From the NCBI GenBank assembly GCA_003290165.1, contig QNQO01008296.1, positions 124,001 to 188,000 on the forward strand: a DNA stretch of 64,000 nt, written 5' to 3'. The notes below the pieces were generated by a model, which saw nothing but the letters and a program-made list of their open reading frames with translations, was not told where the DNA came from and ran no database searches. This document shows positions 57,301 to 64,000 of this stretch, piece after piece; within the stretch, counting starts at the first letter, position 1, and each line of letters opens with the position of its first letter. A program made the position numbers and the translations under genes. The DNA is from Berberis thunbergii (lineage: Eukaryota; Streptophyta; Magnoliopsida; Ranunculales; Berberidaceae).

Positions 57301-60246
57301 CTTACACTGAAGATCACATAAATAATGAACACCTGATTATTGATATTTATGTATTATATTTTGTTGTTCAGATTTTTGTAATTCAACATAATAATATGTG
57401 TGTGTGTAGTCCGTGTAAAACCCAACTAGCCAAGTTTTGCTAACTTAGGCCTCCCATCTGTGTGCTACGAGGATTGTAATTCTGAGCCAATTATTACTAT
57501 TTGTTGTAATCAAGGCTTTGGTTTCCCAAGTTTTTTTTACTCTTATGATGGAGATTGAAGTGTAGTAACACAAAATGTCTGATGAAGAAATATAATTTGA
57601 TAAATTTGAGGTCAGACATGTCAAATTTAAACTTTCTTACAGAATTCTTCAGTTGAAAGATATAAAATATGGATATTATCTGTTATGTCAAAATAGTTTT
57701 AGAGAAATCAAAGCCTTTGTTAAACTTTGGTCGTCCACTCAAAGATTATTAATTTTTTTTCAATAGGCATTTAAAGTGGACTAGCGCGTGCATCGTCGCG
57801 CTTGAAAGATAGTAATAATAATAACAAATAAGTAAAAGAGAGCCTTGAATCATCTCATGTGCGCTCAACATATCTATTGTGAAAAGTTGTCTTAGTTGAT
57901 TATATCAGACATATATACATCAAACTCCTTTGTCCTTCCATATTCTGAAAGGTTCATTTTTTGTTTTCTTTGTCAGGGAGCAGCTAAAGTTTCAATTTTA
58001 GTGATTGGGCAGCAAGCCATCATGGATGCCTATCTTTGCCTTTTGCATCTAACTGCAGGGATATTAGTTGGTGAGTTTTGTATTATCACTGTTTCAGAAT
58101 TTCCAAGTTGGTTGGATTTGGTTGCATAGGAATTTTTGCATTTGGGAATTCTTTAGAGTTAGCTTTGCAGTGGAAGCCATTGCCATTTTTAGGCATTTGG
58201 TGTGTGGTGGTGGTTGGGGGGTACTAAATACTAACCAAAAAAAAAAAAATCTCACACCTCTCATAAAGAATGAGTTCCTCTCTGTGATAAGCAAACACAC
58301 CTTAACTGCTACCTTATAAATTTGCTTGTATTGAGCTGACGTTTAGGTTTTCCATGAAAACTTTTCAGTGCAAGTGCACCCTTAATGTCTATTAATGGCA
58401 TATCTTTATCATTTAATGTCATTCACACCTTTAATATCTTTAAGCATATCCTCTGTACGAGTTTTTTTTATTTTTTTTATTTTGAGTGTTCAACACTATA
58501 ATTTTTTATTTAGGAATAATATTTGTGTTCAAGTTAAAGTAGACCGAGTTGCATTTATGCTTTGTTTTCTTTGATTCTGGACTTGTCTCAGTCATTCAGA
58601 TTGTCTCGCCCCAGGATTCTGATGACTAGGGTAGGCCTTTAAGTTATAGAAAATTACCAAGGCATAGTCTTCTAGGTACTGAATTGTCGGCATGCAATTT
58701 AACTTGTACTCTCTTGTGAATGTAGCTAAGTATTTTATGTTCCACAGAAATGATTAAATTATAAGTTTTATTTTATTTTGTTTTTGTTTGAACATATGGA
58801 TTCTTTTGAACAATGCTCTCAACCATTCATGGTGGATAGTTGTTCAACTTATGCAACAAGTCGTTCTTTCTTCACTGCTTGCATCTAGTTTGTTTAACTA
58901 ATTTATACCGACATTGCTGCTGATGGTTGCATGCAGAATCCCTGTTTAATGCTTTCGCCACTGCTGCCTTTTTCAAATTCGTTGTCTTCTCCATTTTTGA
59001 AATGAGATACCTACTTGCTATATGGAAGGCGAACAGGCCTATGATTAATGGAGAAGGTTGGGACACAATGAGACGTGAGCTGTCTGTTCTATACAGTCGT
59101 TTCTGTAAGTAATCTTGCTGAGTTGAGACTGTTGAGTTTTTCTTTGGATTGTTCAGGTTATAGATTTCAATTATGCTCAAATAATCTCCAGTAGGCAAAG
59201 TTTCTACATAATTTGAGAGTTTGTACCCAAACTTTATACCTAACAGTACCATGGGTATTTGCAGATGGGATTCTTTTAGGAGGCATATTGATCATGTATC
59301 AGCTTCATAATTATCTGCGGCCTATTCTTTTCATCATGTACTCCTTTTGGATTCCTCAAATAGTCACTAATGTCATACGTGACTCAAGAAAACCATTACA
59401 CCCGCATTACATACTAGGCATGACTGTCACCCGGCTTGCAATTCCTTTGTATGTCTTTGGTTGCCCAAACAACTTTATGCGCATTGAGAATGACAAGAAT
59501 TGGTGTATCTGTTTCGGAGTATTCATGGGTTTCCAGGCATCGGTTCTTCTTCTTCAGCATTATCTTGGATCTCGGTGTTTTATTCCTCGTCAGGTTTGAC
59601 CTTCGCCTTGCTCATATCATTTCCATGGTTGCCTCTGCATCAGGTTTTTGATACACCTGAAATCCACGTGTTTCTATCTGATATAAAAAAAATGTTGGTT
59701 TGTGTATATTATTGCTACACCTTTATTCTTGACCTAAATAACTGTGCCCACTGTCCCACGTGATACAAGATGCTATAAAAAAAACTGTGGCATATATACT
59801 TGTAAATGATAGCTTGAATAATTATATTTCTCTAGTGACTGTTCTTCCGTGCAGGTTGGGTGTTTTTATGAAAACATGCTTGGATTAGTTGCAAGGGAAA
59901 TTCATTTTTGATCTTTTTTTTTGGTGACAGATCCTACCAGAGAAATATAGTTATTATAGAAGACTCGATTACAATTCAAGTCATGCTATTGACTGTGTCA
60001 TTTGCATGACTGCCATTGATCTTGCACAACGATCTAATGCAGTGGACTGCATGGTATTCTCATTTATACCTTATAATTCTCCTCTTGTCCATAACCACAA
60101 ATATTCAAGATGTGAATATATTCAAACTTGCATATTTTTTGCAGGTAACCCCATGTGATCATTTCTTCCATTCTGGCTGTTTACAAAGGTGGATGGATAT
60201 AAAAATGGAATGCCCTACATGCCGCCGTCCCTTGCCACCAGCCTAA
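42379..60246 (+). CDS. FLY1: transmembrane RING-H2 E3 ubiquitin ligase, TUL1/FLYING SAUCER family
   Basis: Fourteen exons join in phase to give 553 aa: 42379-42495, 48784-48850, 49106-49233, 50766-50878, 52220-52280, 52665-52728, 52821-52898, 55043-55200, 55577-55636, 57977-58070, 58937-59104, 59265-59593, 59931-60053 and 60145-60246. Arabidopsis FLY1/FLY2 and yeast Tul1 are endomembrane E3 ligases; FLY1 affects pectin methylesterification in seed mucilage. The sequence shows a signal-anchor (about residues 9-27), a lumenal domain (GTWSFRDATNGSF, ITGVHYVQGLIIFHDVFDN, RVEGVYIWPFKQLRL, LEGLMESPSVDDDGECF), then six or seven membrane helices from ISFLQVLLLIRQ to SVLLLQHYLG. A C-terminal RING-H2 has C501, C504, C524, H526, H529, C532, C543 and C546, ending CRRPLPPA. 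FLY1 versus FLY2 is not resolved. Intron 1 is 6.3 kb and carries mobile DNA. Confidence 0.95.
43100..43420 (-). pseudogene. possible LINE reverse-transcriptase C-terminal (zf-RVT-like) fragment
   Basis: On the minus strand, phrases such as SLWWEFVWNRLL, KDVLVGLWGLTL (shifted frame) and HHFFMECDF-like sequence recall the Cys/His-containing tail of plant LINE polyproteins. Frames are broken and the expected cysteines are mostly missing. The call is tentative. It lies in intron 1 of the FLY-type gene. Confidence 0.35.
43815..44909. mobile_element. non-autonomous hAT-type element, outer member of a nest
   Basis: The ends CTAGGCAGTTAAAAC and GTTTTAACTGCACAG match at 13 of 15 as inverted repeats. 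Flanks TATAGTGG (43807-43814) and TGTAGTGG (44910-44917) agree at 7 of 8. Subterminal ATAACGG/CCGTTAT motifs lie near both ends. The interior includes a short repeat, GTTCGATCAATCTCAGTCA.AGAG, at about 44250-44340. It is interrupted by the 203-bp element at 44675-44877. Confidence 0.78.
44675..44877. mobile_element. 203-bp hAT-like MITE nested in the larger element
   Basis: The ends CAACGGCGGAGTCAGGA and TGTGGCTCCGCCACTG form an inverted repeat around GGCGGAGYCA. Flanks ATCGGAGT (44667-44674) and ACAGGAGT (44878-44885) agree at 6 of 8. The interior is G-rich (GAGGGGGCAA occurs twice). Similar ends are seen at 61782-62553. Confidence 0.7.
45045..45080. repeat. AAT microsatellite
   Basis: Imperfect (AAT)n directly abuts the 5S-derived sequence. 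Confidence 0.85.
45082..45174 (+). ncRNA. 5S rRNA-derived sequence, 5'-truncated
   Basis: The 93 bases match plant 5S rRNA from about position 27 to the 3' end: CACCGGATCCCATCAGAA, TTAAGCGTGCTTGGGCGA, GTAGTACTA, then GAGCTCCTGGGAAGTC and CGTGTTGCACCCCT. The A box, intermediate element and C box of the internal promoter are recognisable, but two bases are missing before TTAAGCG and several substitutions are present. The first ~26 bases are absent. It could be a dispersed 5S pseudogene, a piece of a 5S-derived SINE, or part of a Cassandra-type TRIM LTR. No second LTR or tRNA-Met primer site was seen, so the last is unproven. Confidence 0.85.
45360..45770 (+). pseudogene. unrecognised gene-like remnant in FLY intron 1
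   Basis: An interrupted frame reads QIERFLMMIDEYEKGNKVST, stop, then SKSDYEEEHELSPSEDVAIE and FSNACIQDFYLCPRRFTRDK. Codon usage looks gene-like, but there is a stop at 45513 and no known domain. It may be a captured or retroposed fragment of a host gene. Confidence 0.35.
46327..46420 (+). mobile_element. short tRNA-derived SINE
   Basis: It begins about TAGCCTGGTTGGATGGTTAAGG (box A-like, TGGTTGGATGG), has GGGTTCTATACCC (box B-like) at about 46376, and ends in GGCTTTAAAAAAAAAA. Length and structure fit the shortest plant SINEs. The TSD is not clear. Confidence 0.65.
46421..48783. other. rest of FLY intron 1
   Basis: No gene is visible. GCGTGCGCTT motifs at about 47436 and 48190, together with TTTTAAAACAACGG near 48212, may be the ends of another GGCG-type hAT element of about 1 kb, but a TSD could not be matched. 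A pure A-run lies at about 48630-48648. Confidence 0.45.
51250..51536. repeat. 143-bp tandem duplication in FLY intron 4
   Basis: AAGAAATGCCTTG.AATTTGATATTTGGCATAG begins at 51250 and again at 51393. The copies match over most of their length, with small indels around a GGTAGAAA repeat. Confidence 0.85.
54133..54391. mobile_element. 259-bp hAT-type MITE with perfect 8-bp TSD
   Basis: It starts TAGGGTTGAAAACCGAAC and ends GGTTTTTTGTTCAACCCTA, flanked on both sides by GCAATTAA (54125-54132 and 54392-54399). GGTTCGGTT/AACCGAACC motifs are subterminal. It is in intron 7 of the FLY-type gene and shares its ends with the larger element at 16275-17325. Confidence 0.92.
56041..57812 (+). mobile_element. 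probable non-autonomous Helitron in FLY intron 9
   Basis: The left end, TCTGTACTATTAAAACCAGA after an A, matches the usual plant Helitron 5' end (TCTATACTATTAAAA...). Near the right end a hairpin, GCGCGTGCATCGTCGCGC, is followed 8-12 bases later by ATAG|T, one base from the expected CTAG|T. There are no TIRs and no TSD, as expected for the class. Inside are CCAGCGGTCCAGATTAAAAGG, common in such elements, and leader-like sequence at 56460-56580. No Rep/helicase frame is present. The 3' terminus is the weaker end. Confidence 0.6.
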
Positions 60247-61085
60247 AGTGACCTTGCCTGTAAATTCATTGACACACTAACATTTAGTTTCATGGTAATG
60301 AACTCAAATCCATCTTCCCCTCATTTCAAAGTATCTTAAAACATTGGAGATCCAATTCTTGACATCGTCTCCTACAAACCTCTTTGTTTCAGATGGGCAA
60401 ACCCACATCCCACTTAAAGATGGGCACGGATAAACTAGATCTTGTAGAAAGCTATGGACCACTTTGTTGTTTGCAAGATCCATGTATTATTTTGTACAAT
60501 TTGTATTGTTTAGATAGCTTTTAGATGACTCTGTAACAATGTCAATTCTTTAAGGTTCCACAGATAAAGAGCGTACACTTTGATTGCCATGTTTGTAATG
60601 TCAGCTGACAGCCTCAGTTCTCCTGAAGATACATGTCTTCTCTTACATGTTAGATTGTGGAACATCTGCAGTGCAAATTCTGCATCATCCACTTCTTGGT
60701 CCAGTGAACAAAAACTTGAAAATTTGAAGAGTCTTCAGTTCATCTGTGACTTTACTATTGAATATTTTCAAAATCCTGGTTGAAAAATAATCTTTGCTAC
60801 AGGTTTGCGATCTCACGGAGAAGACAACAGAAAAGATGCAGTTGAAGCTCTGGAACCACCTGTGAACGATACTTGCAAGTCGATTCTGGACATGAATTTT
60901 CTAACAAAATTCCCTATATATTGTTGAGTTTCTTGACCAAAAATAAATAAATAAACTAACCTTGTTCCCTTACTTGAGTAAGCATATAAGAAATCCAAGA
61001 ATTTGCATTTTTCCTTGCAACCCATTTCATAGAGTGTGGGTATCCATTGTTGCACGACTGTTACAAGTTGTTAGATAAAATGATG
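60247..61085 (+). terminator. 3' UTR and downstream flank of the FLY-type gene
   Basis: Stop-rich sequence follows the TAA at 60244-60246. Poly(A)-like signals are scattered (for example AAATAAATAAATAAAC near 60942), but none is decisive. Confidence 0.4.
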
Positions 61086-61781
61086 TAATTATCATAATAA
61101 AAGTTGCTAATACCAAATGCTCCAACAACCAACCATTTTAATGGAGGTATTTGAGCACACCATCAACATTTTTCCGGACTCGAGCAAATGGGGTCAGGTT
61201 GTTAACTCATTTTTGATTGGTAAAGTTGAAATAAAATCATCAGCATATGAATTATACATACATTGTTTAGCCTGGTGATGTAAGATGAAGATTAAAGGCT
61301 CATAATCCTTTATCTTTAGTGTTTAGAGACAAACAAGTATTAACTGAGCTCAAACACAGCACCACCGAAAGACATTGAATTTAAGTCTCAAGTGATGAAA
61401 TAAGCTCGAAATCAAAATGTGAAATTTGTTTAGTGGTTTCCATTAGCAACTTTGTTTGGCCATCAAAATAATTTGTAAGAGTCTGACCCCCCAGTTGGAG
61501 CCAACTGTGAAATTTCAGGACCAAATTGCCCTTGCCCCAACTTAACCACAAAAACATAAGAAAACATCGAGATATACAAAAACATGTATCTTGAGATAAA
61601 CTAACAGTGGAGATTTAAAAAGTTATTTTTCTTATGGACTTGACAATCTCCAACCATCTCCACCAGCACCATCTTTCCAAGATAGCAGAGATGGGAGGGA
61701 GGGATGGAGGTGGTGATGGAGGTACAATGAAGCTAGGTGAATGACAGAGGTGGTGCTAGTTCAAAAAGGGTAACAGGGAGG

Positions 61782-62553
61782 CATGGGCGAACCTACTAAG
61801 GGGTGATCATCAACTTTTAAAATAATTTTTAATATATATACTTTAGTCTTAAAAAATTTGATTATATAATATAGAATACAATATGTCAATTGTTTATGCA
61901 ATCATTTGAACATGTCTTTGTTGGTGTAGTGGTTGGAGGTTTACAATTTTTAGTAAAAGACCCGAATTCGATACTCTTCGACTATATTTTTATTTTATTT
62001 TCAGTGCAATTTTATTAGTAATTACAAATATTAAAAAATATTTAGTTTAATAAAAATTTATCAACATTAAATAAATGAATTGTTTTTCACTAGTAGTATA
62101 AAATCTCTAACAAAAAAATATTTAAGTTAATATATAAATAGTAACTGTAAAAATCAATGAAAATATATACCATTAGCCAATTTGTACAAAATTTGAGCCT
62201 TATAGAATTTATTTTTTTATGAAATTGTATTATGATCATATTAAGTTCACAAATTAAAAAAAAAAAAATTTAACTTCACGAACCTAGATACTTATCCTAA
62301 TTATTTTTTAAATTAGTTATATATTCTAATTATTATACTTGTTTGCTCATTGCCAATGTATCAATAGGGACTTTATTTTGTCTTAAAATTAGACTACACT
62401 GAATTCAATTTGGTATATGCAATGTATTTTTTATTAGTTACTAGCTCAGGTAGAATTTTTTTTTTTTGATTTTACCATTGATAACTACTATTATCAACTA
62501 ATAAGTATTTTTCATTTCGCCCTCCCTCAATTAAAATCCTGGATCCACCCCTG
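61782..62553. mobile_element. possible hAT-like element related to the GGCGGAG MITE
   Basis: It starts CATGGGCGAACC and ends GGATCCACCCCTG, loosely matching the GGCGGAGCC-type ends of 44675-44877. Flanking octamers CAGGGAGG and GCGGTAGG share 5 of 8. The interior is very AT-rich and includes a tRNA-like stretch at about 61922-61975 (GGTGTAGTGGTTGG...CCCGAATTCGATAC) that may be a nested SINE. The TSD is weak. Confidence 0.5.
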
Positions 62554-62959
62554 GCGGTAGGTGGTGGGTAGGGTTGTAGATTATGGAAAATGGTGGTGGT
62601 GATGGATTGGATGTTGTCCAAGTCCATCGAAGAAGAACAATACAAGTTTTTACTCTCCACCATTAGTATGTCACAAGATACATTTTTGTATATTTTAGAG
62701 TTTTCTTATGCTTTTGGGATCAAGTTGACGTAAAGACAATTTGATCAAGAGTAATGGTTTAGTCAAAGGCACGCCCACGTCGTTATTTGGGGCAACAATA
62801 ATTGGTAACCAATTTTTGGGATTAGAGCTTATCAGGTTTTATTTGGGGCCAAAGATAATTGGTAACCAAATTCAATTAGAAAACAAACACCTGGCTGGCT
62901 GATTTCAACTCTTCTAGAAGACCAGAGCCCAAATTCAAAAGGCTGAGAGCTTCTACCCG

Positions 62960-63172
62960 TCGAGGAAGCCCGCGAGGGAAGGAGGGGATCGTTCATCTCT
63001 TTGGGATGCGTGTCATCATTTTTATGTATGCATCTCGAGAGGAATGGACGGTCTCCTCACTCCCTCCCTGGCTGATTTCCTCGCCGGCTTCCTCAACATT
63101 TAGAATTCCTGATCCTGGACATTTATTGTGCCAGGCCAGGCCCAACACCATCCATCATTCTCGAGATGCGAT
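62960..63172. repeat. compound inverted repeats with a half-copy of the 39690 fold-back
   Basis: GAGGAAGCCCGCGAGGGAA at about 62961 pairs with TTTCCTCGCCGGCTTCCTC at about 63077. GCATCTCGAGAGGAATGG near 63029 pairs with CATCATTCTCGAGATGC near 63154. The stretch at 63125-63172 (CCAGGCCCA...CACCATCCATCATTCTCGAGATG) resembles one arm of the fold-back at 39690-39842. Confidence 0.55.
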
Positions 63173-63265
63173 TTCATTGAATTCAACAAGTCATTGCATC
63201 CAACGGCTCTGATTCTTCTTCAATTCCCGGAGCTACCAATGTTTGAATGACATTTTTAGTCATTA

Positions 63266-63612
63266 CACATTAAATAATAGATGTTTAGTGGCTCATTGCA
63301 ATTCATTTGATCTTCAGCCACCATCTTGCAGCAGGTCGTCTCTACTTCCATTTGATCAAGTTTCTAGCTTTTTAGTTGTTTAGTGGTTCATCGCAATTCA
63401 TTTGATCAAGTTTCTAGCTTTTAAATGTTTAGTGGTTCATTCCAATTCATTTGATCAAGTTTCTAGCTTTTTAGATGTTTAGTGGTTCATCGCAATTCAT
63501 TTGATCAGTGGTTCATCCCAATTCATTTGATCAAGTTTCTACCTTTTAGATGTTTAGTGGTTCATTGCAATTCATTTGATCAAGTTTCTACCTTTTAGAT
63601 GTTTAGAGGTTT
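63266..63612. repeat. 49-50-bp tandem repeat, about six copies
   Basis: Units of the form TTTGATCAAGTTTCTAGCTT plus TTTAGTGGTTCAT.GCAATTCA recur, with TTTGATCA at 63351, 63401, 63450, 63500, 63526 (a shortened unit) and 63575. Copies differ by one to three bases. Sequence beyond is T-rich and could be the leader of a gene outside the window. Confidence 0.88.
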
Positions 63613-64000
63613 ATCTTTATCTTTCAATAACTGATTGTTTTGAACTCTGGGGTTTGTTTGATTACTCGATTTAAGTTGAAATTGTGTAGAAAGATTTGAT
63701 CTTGTTCACTGACTTTTGCTTGATTGATTAAATTTAGTTGGCTTATGTTGGTGTTAAAAATTGAAGCTTTTTGTTAAACTAGTATTAGTTTGAAGTTGAT
63801 ATAGGAACTAATTGGATACTACTTGAATCATTCAATCAGGTTACATTCTGCTTTGTTTTGGCTTTAAGGTGTTTTTTTTTCGTTGAAAGGCTTTAAATTT
63901 CACGAAATATTTCTTTTTTCTAGTTACCAAAATTTCTTTTGAAATTCGAAATATTTATTTTTTCATTAGGCCAATCTCAATTTTCGTACATTTTAAAACC

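Noticed and set aside
59213..59763. Overlapping 71-128-aa frames
   Set aside because: They are alternative frames or intron read-through of FLY exon 12 (59265-59593).
1..64000. CRISPR arrays, phage or bacterial defence loci
   Set aside because: The window is plant nuclear DNA. Repeat arrays found are tandem without spacers, and no cas-like or phage genes are present.

Overview
This is plant nuclear chromosomal DNA, almost certainly from a eudicot. It is AT-rich and has long introns with GT..AG borders. Three plant-type protein-coding genes, all on the + strand, are set in a background of nested transposable elements. There are no prokaryotic-style operons, no CRISPR array and no phage-like region. 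The species cannot be named from the sequence.

Layout. 1-6780 is gene-free repeat-derived DNA: a diverged duplicated block, four tRNA-derived SINE copies (two with clear target-site duplications, TSDs), a ~185-bp tandem repeat and a cluster of short palindromes. 6780-13970 holds an EST1/SMG7-family gene (best match SMG7L, 1026 aa in five coding exons plus a 5' leader intron). 14080-14500 is a broken F-box/DUF295 gene fragment. 15089-25626 is a small V-ATPase assembly gene (Pkr1/VMA21-like, 106 aa) whose three short exons span 10.5 kb; its second intron is about 10.1 kb and carries at least three hAT-type elements, a 101-bp tandem repeat, a duplicated proline-rich segment and a fold-back. 27713-38638 is a complete but decayed Ty3/Gypsy LTR retrotransposon, probably of the Tat lineage, lying on the minus strand with 684/686-bp LTRs and the 5-bp TSD AAGTT. 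It keeps gag and protease remnants, shows no reverse transcriptase or integrase, and has an antisense gene-like region. Nested in it is an 865-bp hAT-type element with a perfect 8-bp TSD carrying an intact intronless CBM43/X8 reading frame. 38639-42060 is intergenic with two fold-back or TIR elements. 42379-60246 is a 14-exon gene for a multi-membrane RING-H2 E3 ligase of the TUL1/FLYING SAUCER family (553 aa); its introns contain nested hAT elements, a 5S rRNA-derived sequence, a SINE, a probable Helitron and a small hAT MITE. 61060-64000 is repeat-rich and ends in a 50-bp tandem array.

The three genes are unrelated in function: mRNA surveillance, V-ATPase assembly in the ER, and endomembrane ubiquitination. 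No shared pathway is implied. Exon junctions were worked out by hand; for the three real genes every junction keeps frame and phase. Element boundaries were called by matching terminal inverted repeats (TIRs) together with target-site duplications, and these are the firmest non-genic results here.
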